From: Solirubrobacterales bacterium | GTDB lineage: Bacteria; Actinomycetota; Thermoleophilia; Solirubrobacterales; Solirubrobacteraceae | NCBI GenBank assembly: GCA_025964065.1 | Contig: JAOPZO010000183.1 | Location: 1 to 8,156, forward strand | Reading direction: 5' to 3' | DNA: 8,156 nucleotides | Part shown: positions 1 to 6,383 of the stretch, one piece after another | How positions within the stretch are numbered: position 1 is the stretch's first letter | Layout: each line of letters begins with the position of its first letter | Made by a program: the position numbers and the translations under genes | Notes under the pieces: generated by a model | Told to the model about the DNA's origin: nothing | Database searches by the model: none | What the model saw: only the letters and a program-made list of their open reading frames with translations

Positions 1-1414
1 GCTCGGCCGGGGGGCTCGGCGGCCCGGGCGGCGACCAGCGGCGATCGCCACGCGGCTTCCCGATCCCGACGCCCGTCGGCCGCTGGCCGCCCTGGTCCTG
101 CGCCATCGGCGTCCGGCGCGGCCCGGCGAGCCATCCCGAGACGAGCGAGGGCGCGAGCTGCGTCGCGTCCGCGACCTTCTTGATGAGGTCCTCGCGGAGC
201 GCGCTCGCCGGGAGCTCCGCGAACACGGGCCGCAGCGCGTCGATCAGGCGGTCCTTGCCCTCGGCGTCGCCCAGGTCCTCACGAGCGAGCTCGCGCTCCA
301 CCCGGAACGTGACGAACGGGACGCTCGACTCGACGAGCGCGCGGATGCCCTCCGGCCCGCGCTCGGCGACGACGTCCGCCGGGTCCCGGCCCTGCGGAAG
401 CGGCACGACGCGCAGCTCGAGCTTCCGCCCGGCTGCGACCTTCGCGACGCGCAGCATCGCCTCCTGGCCGGCGCTGTCGGCGTCGAGCGCCAGCGCCACC
501 CGCGGGGCGAGCCGCGCGAGCTCGCCCACCTGCGCCTCGGTGAGCGCGGTGCCCATGGAGCCCACGACGTTCGCGAGCCCCGCCTGGTGCAGCGCGATGA
601 CGTCCGTGTAGCCCTCGCAGAGCACGACCGTCCCGGCCTTCGTCGCGGCGACGCGCGCCACGTGCGCGCCGTAGACGTTCCGCCCCTTCGAGAACATCTC
701 GCCCTCGCTGGAGTTCAGGTACTTCGGCTTCTGGTCCGGCCCGAGCGCCCGCGCCCCGAAGCCCATGATCCGCCCGCGGCGGTCTGCGAGCGGGAACATG
801 ATCCGCCGCCGGAAGCGGTCGATGAGCGGACCGGACTGCGAGCGCTGCGTCAACCCTGCTGCGTCGCACTCGCGGTTCGAGAAGCCGGCCTGCCGCGACG
901 CCTTCAGCACGACGTCGAAGCGCGAGGGCGAGTAGCCGACCCGGTACGCCTTGAGCGCCTCGGGCTCGAGTCCGCGCGCCGCGAGGTACTCCCGCGCCGG
1001 CGCGGCCTCGGACGACTCCCACAGGTAGCGCTCGTAGAAGGAGGCGGTGCGGTCGAGCAGCTCGTGCAGGCGGTCGGCGCGGCGGCGGCGCTCGGCGGCT
1101 TGCGGGTCCTCCTCCTGCGGCTCGAGCTGGATGCCGTAGCGGTCCGCGAGGTACTCGAGCGCCGCGAGGAAGTCGAGGCCCTCCTTCTCCTGCACGAACT
1201 TGAAGACGTCGCCGCCGACCCCGCAGCCGAAGCAGTGGTACAGCTTCTGCCCCGGGTCGATGCCGAAGCTCGGGGTCCGCTCGTCGTGGAACGGGCAGAG
1301 CCCCTCCAGGCGCCCGGAGCCCGCGCGCCGCAGCTCGGTGTGGGAGCCGACGAGGTCGGCGAAGTCGACCGCGTCGCGGACCTGCTCGCGGGCCTCGTCG
1401 GAGTACTTCGCCAT
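1..1414 (-). CDS. dnaG: DNA primase DnaG (3' end beyond the left edge)
   Basis: Primase that makes RNA primers at the replication fork. The frame is open from the ATG at 1414-1412 to the window edge, giving 471 codons without a stop. The N-terminal CHC2-type zinc domain shows CPFH (Cys40, His43) and HCFGC (Cys61, Cys64), followed by GGDVFKFV. The catalytic TOPRIM core shows EGYTD (Glu267, Asp271), DAD (Asp311, Asp313) and GRDPADV (Asp344, Asp347), at almost the same spacing as the E. coli acidic residues. After about residue 445 the chain becomes rich in Pro, Gly and Arg, consistent with the linker before the C-terminal helicase-binding domain, which lies outside the window. The start codon overlaps the dgt stop by one base (TGATG), so translation is probably coupled; no convincing Shine-Dalgarno is visible. 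The family assignment is certain; only the C-terminus is unknown. Confidence 0.97.
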   Translation of the reverse strand, partial: MAKYSDEAREQVRDAVDFADLVGSHTELRRAGSGRLEGLCPFHDERTPSFGIDPGQKLYHCFGCGVGGDVFKFVQEKEGLDFLAALEYLADRYGIQLEPQEEDPQAAERRRRADRLHELLDRTASFYERYLWESSEAAPAREYLAARGLEPEALKAYRVGYSPSRFDVVLKASRQAGFSNRECDAAGLTQRSQSGPLIDRFRRRIMFPLADRRGRIMGFGARALGPDQKPKYLNSSEGEMFSKGRNVYGAHVARVAATKAGTVVLCEGYTDVIALHQAGLANVVGSMGTALTEAQVGELARLAPRVALALDADSAGQEAMLRVAKVAAGRKLELRVVPLPQGRDPADVVAERGPEGIRALVESSVPFVTFRVERELAREDLGDAEGKDRLIDALRPVFAELPASALREDLIKKVADATQLAPSLVSGWLAGPRRTPMAQDQGGQRPTGVGIGKPRGDRRWSPPGPPSPPAE

Positions 1415-2454
1415 CAGAGCGCCAGCGAGTCCGGCACCGCGAGCTGCTCGAACGCGCGGATGCAGTACCGGTCCGTCATCCCCGCGACGTAGTCCGTGAC
1501 GCGCTGCGGCAGGTCCGCGCCGGGCGCGCCGCCGCCGTCGGGCGGCCCGCCGGGCAGGTCGCAGTAGTGCTCGAACAGCGTCCGGACGATGCGCTCGACC
1601 TTCTCGTGCTCCCGCCGCGCGACCGTCCCGAGGTACACGTGCTCGAACATGAACGCGCGGAGCTCGTGCATCGCCTGGCCGGCCTCGTCGCCCTGCTCGA
1701 TGTCCCCCGCGAGCGCCGAGTGCTCCACGAGGTCGTGCACGAGCCGGTCGATCCGCTGCGAGCCCGTCGTGCCGAGCACCCCGATCGGGTCGGGTGGGAG
1801 GTCGTGCTCGTCGAGCACGCCGGCGCGGATCGCGTCGTCGATGTCGTGGTTGATGTAGGCCACGCGGTCCACGAGCCGCACGATCCGCCCCTCGAGCGTC
1901 CGCGGGACCGGGGAGCGACCCGAGTGGCAGAGGATGCCGTCGCGGACGTCGTCGGTGAGGTTCAGCCCGACCCCGTCGCGCTCCAGGTGGCCCACGATCC
2001 GCAGGGAGTGCTCGAAATGCTTGAAGGCGCGCCCGAAGCGCTCCTGCAGGCAGCTGTCGAGCACCGCCTCGCCGATGTGCCCGAACGGGGGATGCCCGAG
2101 ATCGTGGCCGAGCCCGATCGCCTCCGTCAGGTCCTCGTTCAGGCGGAGCGCCCGCGCCACCGTCCGCGAGATCTGCGTGACCTCGAGCGTGTGGGTCAGC
2201 CGCGTGCGGTAGTGGTCGCCCTCGGGCGCCACGAACACCTGGGTCTTGTGCTTCAGGCGGCGGAACGCCTTGGAGTGCACGATGCGGTCGCGGTCGCGCT
2301 GGAGCGGGGAGCGCAGCCCGCACTCCTCCTCCGGGACGGCCCGCGCGCCGCCGTCCGATCGCGCCGCGAGCGGGGAGAGGTGCCCGGCCTCCCACGCGAC
2401 CCGGGCGGCCGCGAGCGAGCGCGCGACGGGGCCGGGATGGGCGTGGGGGTCCAT
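1414..2454 (-). CDS. dgt: dGTPase-like dNTP triphosphohydrolase (HD domain)
   Basis: Type-2 dGTPase-like protein, 346 aa, expected to hydrolyse dNTPs to deoxynucleosides and triphosphate and so affect dNTP pools. It shows the family's conserved N-terminus (EEECGLRSPLQRDRDRIVHS, residues 42-61) and KAFRRLKHKTQVF. The HD metal-site series is present: His88 in RLTHTLEV, His117-Asp118 in GLGHDLGHPPFGH, and a downstream Asp in DRVAYINHDIDDA (probably Asp196). The first catalytic blocks are complete and the length is usual for the short subfamily. I chose the ATG at 2454: upstream in-frame starts (up to 2700) would add an Arg/Pro/Ala-rich tail that runs through the palindromic repeats and matches no family sequence. 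The stop overlaps the dnaG start. The exact substrate preference (dGTP or any dNTP) cannot be read from the sequence. Confidence 0.95.
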   Translation of the reverse strand: MDPHAHPGPVARSLAAARVAWEAGHLSPLAARSDGGARAVPEEECGLRSPLQRDRDRIVHSKAFRRLKHKTQVFVAPEGDHYRTRLTHTLEVTQISRTVARALRLNEDLTEAIGLGHDLGHPPFGHIGEAVLDSCLQERFGRAFKHFEHSLRIVGHLERDGVGLNLTDDVRDGILCHSGRSPVPRTLEGRIVRLVDRVAYINHDIDDAIRAGVLDEHDLPPDPIGVLGTTGSQRIDRLVHDLVEHSALAGDIEQGDEAGQAMHELRAFMFEHVYLGTVARREHEKVERIVRTLFEHYCDLPGGPPDGGGAPGADLPQRVTDYVAGMTDRYCIRAFEQLAVPDSLAL

Positions 2455-2461
2455 GCGGGCG

Positions 2462-2467
2462 ATTCTC
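2462..2467 (-). promoter_or_regulatory. Putative -10 element for dgt-dnaG
   Basis: On the minus strand GAGAAT lies 7 nt before the chosen dgt ATG, and no Shine-Dalgarno is visible. It keeps the A at position 2 and T at position 6 of an actinobacterial TANNNT box but lacks the first T. This spacing would put transcription initiation at or next to the start codon. The match is weak and no -35 hexamer is recognisable. Confidence 0.3.
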
Positions 2468-2539
2468 GCAGCCGCGGCGGCCCGCCGAGGGGGCGACCCC
2501 GTCGACGCGGACGTCGAGCGCGCGTCCGGCGGCGGCGGG

Positions 2540-2576
2540 GCGCACCTCCGTCGGCACGGAGCCGACCCACGTGCGC
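2540..2576. repeat. Palindromic repeat unit 1 (37 nt)
   Basis: Outer arms GCGCAC (2540-2545) and GTGCGC (2571-2576) enclose inner arms TCGGC (2551-2555) and GCCGA (2561-2565) around a 5-nt loop ACGGA. The inner stem extends by one G-C pair (2550 with 2566), and the outer stem by G2539-C2577. Left and right gaps between stems are each 5 nt. Its right arm can alternatively pair downstream (2573-2580 with 2589-2596). Confidence 0.8.
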
Positions 2577-2610
2577 CGGGTGCGTCGGCCCGGCGCGTGC
2601 GGCGAAGCGG

Positions 2611-2647
2611 GCGCACGTTCCTCGGCGACCTGCCGACCGACGTGCGC
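2611..2647. repeat. Palindromic repeat unit 2 (37 nt)
   Basis: It has the same geometry as the first copy, 71 nt further on: GCGCAC (2611-2616), TCGGC (2622-2626), loop GACCT, GCCGA (2632-2636), GTGCGC (2642-2647). The outer stem continues inward through GT/AC plus a possible T-G wobble, and outward by G2610-C2648. It shares ACGTGCGCCGCG at its right end (2640-2651) with unit 3 (2712-2723). Confidence 0.8.
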
Positions 2648-2682
2648 CGCGGTTCGTGGCGGAACCGGTGACCGCCAAGCCG

Positions 2683-2719
2683 GCGCACGGTTCTCGCCAC
2701 GGAGGCGATGAACGTGCGC
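2683..2719. repeat. Palindromic repeat unit 3 (37 nt), near-fully paired
   Basis: Third copy, 72 nt after the second: GCGCAC (2683-2688), TCGCC (2694-2698), loop ACGGA, GGCGA (2704-2708), GTGCGC (2714-2719). Here the gaps also pair (GTTC 2690-2693 with GAAC 2710-2713), leaving one unpaired base on each side, so the whole unit forms about 15 base pairs; the outer stem extends by two more pairs (2681-2682 with 2720-2721). Relative to units 1 and 2 the inner stem has changed on both sides (G-C to C-G), which preserves pairing. Confidence 0.82.
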
Positions 2720-2721
2720 CG

Positions 2722-2749
2722 CGCCCCGCCGGCGCAGGCCGGCGGCGCG
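2722..2749. promoter_or_regulatory. Perfect 8-bp interrupted palindrome upstream of the oxidoreductase
   Basis: CCGCCGGC (2726-2733) and GCCGGCGG (2738-2745) flank a GCAG centre; beyond a C/C mismatch, CGC (2722-2724) pairs with GCG (2747-2749). Given the -10-like TACGGT at 2762-2767, the right half covers the region where a -35 box would sit, so it could be an operator for a dimeric regulator of the plus-strand gene. A leaderless transcript would not include it, which argues for a DNA site rather than an RNA hairpin. No regulator gene is adjacent. Confidence 0.45.
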
Positions 2750-2761
2750 GCAGCGGCTCGC

Positions 2762-2767
2762 TACGGT
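2762..2767 (+). promoter_or_regulatory. Putative -10 element (TACGGT) for the oxidoreductase
   Basis: TACGGT fits the actinobacterial TANNNT -10 pattern and ends 6 nt before the ATG at 2774, so transcription would begin at about the start codon. No Shine-Dalgarno precedes the ATG. This supports 2774 as the true start and a leaderless mRNA. Confidence 0.5.
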
Positions 2768-2773
2768 CGCACC

Positions 2774-3694
2774 ATGCTCGCCCTCACCGCTGCCGCCGAA
2801 CCGCCGCACGTCGCCCTGACCGAGGCCGACGACCCCACGCCCGCGCCGAACGAGGCGCTCGTCGCCGTTCGGGCGTTCTCGATCAACCGCGGCGAGACCA
2901 AGCGCCTCGAGACGATGGAACCCGGCACCGTGACGGGGTGGGACGTCGCCGGCGTCGTCGAGGTGCCCGCCGCGGACGGCTCGGGCCCGCAGGCGGGGAT
3001 GCGCGTGGTCGGCCTGGTGAACCCGGGCGCCTGGGCGGAGAGGGTCGCCGTCCCGACCGAGGTGCTCGCGCCGCTCCCGCTCGAGGTGAGCTTCGCGCAG
3101 GCCGCGACGCTCCCCGTCGCCGGCATGACCGCGCTGCTCGCGCTGCAGATCGCGGGGACGCCCATGGGCCGCCGCGTGCTCGTCACGGGCGCGACGGGCG
3201 GCGTGGGCCGCTTCGCGATCCAGCTCGCCGCGCTGTCCCAGGCGCACGTCACCGCGCTCGTCCGCGATCCCGCGGCGACCCAGGCGCTCACGGCGCTCGG
3301 CGCGCACGAGGTCGTCACGGAGCTCGACGGGGAGTTCGACGTCGTCGTGGAGGGCGTCGGCGGCACGGTCCTCGGCGACGCGATCCGCCACGTCGCCGCG
3401 GACGGGACCGTCGTCTCCTTCGCCTCCACGACCGCGGACGAGACGAGCTTCCCGACCCGCGAGCTCTTCGGCCGCGCGCCGGGCGCCAGCGTGCGCGGGC
3501 TCCTCGTGTTCCCGGAGCTCCGGCGCGAGGCCGGGCGCGGCACCCGCCTGCTGACGACGCTCGCGGGGCTCGTCGCCGAGGGCAAGCTCGACTGCTCCAT
3601 CGAGCGTGAGGCGAGCTGGCGCGAGGCCGGCGAGCACGTCCAGGCCCTCGTCGACCGCACCGTCTCCGGCAAGGTCGTCCTGCACGTCGACTGA
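2774..3694 (+). CDS. MDR-family NAD(P)H:quinone-type oxidoreductase (zinc-independent)
   Basis: Medium-chain dehydrogenase/reductase family protein, 306 aa, of the quinone oxidoreductase-like branch. The N-terminal GroES-like substrate domain (about 1-125) includes SINRGETKR and GWDVAGVV (56-63). The Rossmann NAD(P)H domain carries VTGATGGVG (137-145), the expected dinucleotide-binding loop, and the C-terminus ends with the typical SGKVVLHVD (298-306). The Cys/His pattern of the catalytic and structural zinc sites is absent, as in the quinone reductase subfamily. It probably reduces a quinone or an activated alkene with NADPH, but the substrate cannot be deduced. An in-frame ATG at 2708 was rejected because it lies inside repeat unit 3 and adds a low-complexity Ala/Arg tail. 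The gene is alone on its strand between ppdK and dgt, convergent with ppdK. Confidence 0.92.
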   Translation: MLALTAAAEPPHVALTEADDPTPAPNEALVAVRAFSINRGETKRLETMEPGTVTGWDVAGVVEVPAADGSGPQAGMRVVGLVNPGAWAERVAVPTEVLAPLPLEVSFAQAATLPVAGMTALLALQIAGTPMGRRVLVTGATGGVGRFAIQLAALSQAHVTALVRDPAATQALTALGAHEVVTELDGEFDVVVEGVGGTVLGDAIRHVAADGTVVSFASTTADETSFPTRELFGRAPGASVRGLLVFPELRREAGRGTRLLTTLAGLVAEGKLDCSIEREASWREAGEHVQALVDRTVSGKVVLHVD

Positions 3695-3718
3695 GCCGGG
3701 GCGGCGGCTCCTCCGGCT
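3693..3718. terminator. Possible bidirectional terminator between convergent genes
   Basis: The oxidoreductase stop (3692-3694) and the ppdK stop (3717-3719, minus strand) are separated by 22 nt. Two mutually exclusive hairpins fit: GAGCC/GGCTC (3693-3697 with 3706-3710) and AGCCGG/CCGGCT (3694-3699 with 3713-3718). There is no T-tract on either strand, so this is suggested mainly by position. Confidence 0.33.
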
Positions 3719-6368
3719 ACTCGCGGCTGCGCACGGCGGCCTGCGCGGCCGCCACCCGCGCCACGGGGACGCGGTAGGGCGAGCACGAGACGTAGTCGAT
3801 GCCGGAGTGGTGGAAGAAGTCGATGGAGTCGGGGTCGCCGCCGTGCTCGCCGCAGACCCCGAGCTTCAGGTCGCCCTTCGTCTTGCGCCCGAGCCACGCG
3901 CCCATTCGCAGCATCTGCCCCACCCCGGGCCCGTCGATGGTCTCGAACGGGGAGCGGTCGAGGATCTTCGTCTCGATGTAGCGCCCGAGGATCTTCCCCT
4001 CGATGTCGTCCCGGGAGAACCCGAGCGCGGTCTGCGTGAGGTCGTTCGTCCCGAAGGAGAAGAAGTCGGCGAACTCCGCGATCGCGTCGGCCTGGAAGCA
4101 CGCGCGCGGGAGCTCGATCATCGTCCCGACGAGGAAGTCCTCGCCCTGGGTGAGCCCCGCCTCGGTGGCGCTCTCGAGGACGAGCCCGCGCATCAGCTCG
4201 AGCTCGCGCTCGTAGTCCACGAGCGGGATCATCACCTCGAGGTGCGGCGCGACCCCCGAGCGCTCGCGGACCGCGCGGACCGCCGCGAAGATCGCGTCGG
4301 CCTGCATCCGGTAGATCTCGGGGTACAGGATCCCGAGCCGCACGCCGCGGGTGCCGAGCATCGGGTTCGTCTCCTCGAGCGCCTTCACCCGCTCGAAGGT
4401 CCTCTCGAGCTGCGCGAGGTCGTCGCTCACCTCGATCCGGGCGCGCTCCACCTGCTTCTCGACGTCGGCCTTGTGCGGCAGGAACTCGTGAAGCGGCGGG
4501 TCGAGCAGGCGGATGGTGACCGGGAGCCCCGTCATCGCCTCGAAGAGCCCCTCGAAATCCTGCTGCTGGAGCGGGCGGAGCTTCTCCAGGCACTCCTGGC
4601 GGGCCTCCTTGTCGTCCGCGAGGATGACGTCGGCCATCAGGGGCTGGCGGTCGCCGAGGAACATGTGCTCCGTGCGGCAGAGGCCGATCCCCTGCGCGCC
4701 GAAGCCCCGGGCCTTCTCGGCGTCCTCGGGTGAGTCGGCGTTCGCGCGGACGCCGAGCACCCGGGCGGCGTCGGCCCACTCGAGCACCCGCAGGAACTCC
4801 GCGGAGACCTCGGGCTCGATGACCGGGACCTCCTCGACGGTGATCGCGCCCGTGGAGCCGTCGATGGCGATGTGGTCGCCCTCGCGGAGGACGGTGTCGC
4901 CCACGCGGACCTCGCGGGCGGAGAGGTCGATCTCGAGCGCCGAGGCGCCCGTGACCGCCGGGCGGCCCATGCCGCGCGCGACGAGCGCCGCGTGCGAGGC
5001 CTTCCCGCCCTCGGAGGTGAGGATGCCCTTCGCGGCGTGGAAGCCCGCCACGTCCTCCGCCTCCGTGAACGGCCGGACGAGCACGACCTCGCGACCCTCG
5101 GCCTGCGCCGCGACCGCCTCGTCGGCGGTGAAGACGATCGCGCCCTGCGCCGCGCCCGGCGACGCCGCGACGCCCTTCGCGAGCACGGCGAAGTCGGCCG
5201 CGGGGTCGAAGGTCGGGTGCAGCAGCGCGTCGAGACCCTCGGCGTCGATCGTGAGCAGCGCGGCGCGCGGGTCCATCAGCCCCTCGGCGACCGCGTCGAC
5301 CGCGAACCGCACCGCGGCCTGCGCGGGCCGCTTCGCGTTGCGCGTCTGCAGCATGTAGAGCCGCCGCTCCTCCACGGTGAACTCGACGTCCTGCATGTCG
5401 CCGTAGTGCCCCTCGAGCCGCCGCAGGACGTTCATGAGCTCCTGGTGGACGTCCGGGAGCCACTCCGCGAGCTCGGAGATGTCGCGGGTGTTGCGCACCC
5501 CGCTCACGACGTCCTCGCCCTGGGCGTTCGGGAGGAAGTCGCCGCTCGGCTCGGGCGCGCCCGTGACCTCGTCGCGGGAGAACGCGACCCCGGAGCCGCT
5601 CGTGTCGCCCTTGTTCCCGAAGACCATCTGCTGGACGTTCACGGCCGTGCCCCAGTCGTCCGGGATGCGGTTGATGCGCCGGTAGGAGACGGCGCGGTCG
5701 CCGGTCCAGGAGTCGAAGACCGCGCGGATCGCGCCCTCGAGCTGCGCCTGCGGCTCGAGCGGGAACTCCTCGCCGGTCGCCTCGGAGTAGAGCGCCTTGA
5801 AGGTGGCGACGAGCTCCTGGAGCGCGGCGACGTCGAGCTCGGTGTCGTCCTTGACGCCGCGGGCCTGCTTCGCCTCCTTGATCGCGTGCTCGATCCGCTC
5901 TCCCGGCACGCCCTTCACGACGTTGCCGTACATCTGCACGAAGCGCCGGTAGGAGTCCCAGGCGAAGCGCGGGTTGCCGGTCTTCCGCGCGAGGCCCTCG
6001 ACCGACCCGTCGTTCAGCCCGAGGTTCAGGACCGTGTCGAGCATGCCGGGCATCGACTCGCGCGCGCCCGAGCGGACGGAGACGAGCAGCGGGTCCTCCG
6101 GGTCGCCGAGGCGCTTGCCCGTCTGCGCCTCCAGCGCCGCGACGGCCGCGGCGAGCTCCGCGTCGAGGCCGTCGGGCAGCGCACCGCCCTGCATGTAGGC
6201 GACGCAGGCCTCGGTCGTGATCGTGAAGCCGGCGGGCACCTTGTCGGCGCCGAGGATGCGGGTCATCTCCGCGACGTTCGCGCCCTTGCCGCCCAGGAGG
6301 TCGCGCATCTCGCGCGATCCCTCCTCGAAGGCGTAGATCCACTGCGTCCCGGCTGCCACGTCCGTCAT
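3717..6368 (-). CDS. ppdK: Pyruvate, phosphate dikinase (PPDK)
   Basis: Cytosolic enzyme interconverting pyruvate + ATP + Pi and PEP + AMP + PPi, linking glycolysis and gluconeogenesis. It is 883 aa, close to the usual 874. The N-terminal ATP-grasp domain begins with YAFEEGSREMRDLLGGKGAN. The swivelling phosphohistidine domain shows GGKASHAALVARGMG with catalytic His459. The C-terminal TIM barrel shows GTNDLTQTALG (Asn775, Asp776) and CGEHGGDP with catalytic Cys839, then YVSCSPYRVPVAR near the end. All catalytic residues are present. The position two before His459 is Ala457, where plant and many bacterial enzymes have the Thr that the regulatory kinase/phosphatase PDRP phosphorylates; no PDRP gene is in the window. 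The start at 6368 matches the family N-terminus. It lies 12 nt after recO without a clear Shine-Dalgarno, and converges with the oxidoreductase. Confidence 0.97.
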   Translation of the reverse strand: MTDVAAGTQWIYAFEEGSREMRDLLGGKGANVAEMTRILGADKVPAGFTITTEACVAYMQGGALPDGLDAELAAAVAALEAQTGKRLGDPEDPLLVSVRSGARESMPGMLDTVLNLGLNDGSVEGLARKTGNPRFAWDSYRRFVQMYGNVVKGVPGERIEHAIKEAKQARGVKDDTELDVAALQELVATFKALYSEATGEEFPLEPQAQLEGAIRAVFDSWTGDRAVSYRRINRIPDDWGTAVNVQQMVFGNKGDTSGSGVAFSRDEVTGAPEPSGDFLPNAQGEDVVSGVRNTRDISELAEWLPDVHQELMNVLRRLEGHYGDMQDVEFTVEERRLYMLQTRNAKRPAQAAVRFAVDAVAEGLMDPRAALLTIDAEGLDALLHPTFDPAADFAVLAKGVAASPGAAQGAIVFTADEAVAAQAEGREVVLVRPFTEAEDVAGFHAAKGILTSEGGKASHAALVARGMGRPAVTGASALEIDLSAREVRVGDTVLREGDHIAIDGSTGAITVEEVPVIEPEVSAEFLRVLEWADAARVLGVRANADSPEDAEKARGFGAQGIGLCRTEHMFLGDRQPLMADVILADDKEARQECLEKLRPLQQQDFEGLFEAMTGLPVTIRLLDPPLHEFLPHKADVEKQVERARIEVSDDLAQLERTFERVKALEETNPMLGTRGVRLGILYPEIYRMQADAIFAAVRAVRERSGVAPHLEVMIPLVDYERELELMRGLVLESATEAGLTQGEDFLVGTMIELPRACFQADAIAEFADFFSFGTNDLTQTALGFSRDDIEGKILGRYIETKILDRSPFETIDGPGVGQMLRMGAWLGRKTKGDLKLGVCGEHGGDPDSIDFFHHSGIDYVSCSPYRVPVARVAAAQAAVRSRE

Positions 6369-6377
6369 AGGCCGGGG

Positions 6378-6383
6378 ACCCTA
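6378..6383 (-). promoter_or_regulatory. Putative -10 element (TAGGGT) for ppdK
   Basis: On the minus strand TAGGGT fits TANNNT and ends 9 nt before the ppdK ATG. Its first three bases are the recO stop codon TAG (6383-6381). It may give ppdK its own near-leaderless transcript in addition to read-through from recO. No -35 is recognisable, since the upstream DNA is recO coding sequence. Confidence 0.4.

Larger units (their letters stand above)
2455..2773. other. Non-coding gap with palindromic repeat array
   Basis: This 319-nt divergent intergenic region separates dgt (minus) from the oxidoreductase (plus). I see no credible gene: open frames crossing it translate to Arg/Ala/Pro-rich low-complexity sequence. 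From left to right it holds the putative dgt -10 hexamer (2462-2467), a GGGG/CCCC mini-hairpin (2490-2500), a 6-bp inverted repeat CGGACG/CGTCCG (2508-2513 and 2523-2528), three copies of a 37-nt palindromic element (2540-2719), a 20-bp interrupted palindrome (2726-2745) and the putative promoter of the plus-strand gene (2762-2767). The first and last parts are plausible regulatory DNA; the repeat array in the middle is unexplained. Confidence 0.8.

Noticed and set aside
180..611. Plus-strand Ser/Arg-rich frame opposite dnaG
   Set aside because: It is antisense to the TOPRIM core of dnaG, whose catalytic residues are all in place on the minus strand.
2455..2700. N-terminal extension of dgt to an ATG at 2700 (428 aa)
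   Set aside because: The added 82 residues are Arg/Pro/Ala-rich, run through the palindromic repeats and do not resemble Dgt proteins; the family N-terminus begins just after the ATG at 2454.
2540..2719. CRISPR array
   Set aside because: Only three units, each a full palindrome with variable internal sequence and only short invariant arms; spacers are GC-rich like the surroundings and no cas genes are present.
2708..2773. Upstream in-frame ATG of the oxidoreductase at 2708
   Set aside because: It falls within repeat unit 3 and adds an Ala/Arg low-complexity tail, while 2774 has the MDR-type N-terminus and a -10-like hexamer at leaderless distance.
1567..3609. 680-codon plus-strand frame across dgt and the oxidoreductase
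   Set aside because: It is antisense to dgt, out of frame with the oxidoreductase, and low complexity throughout; both real genes have clear motifs in other frames.
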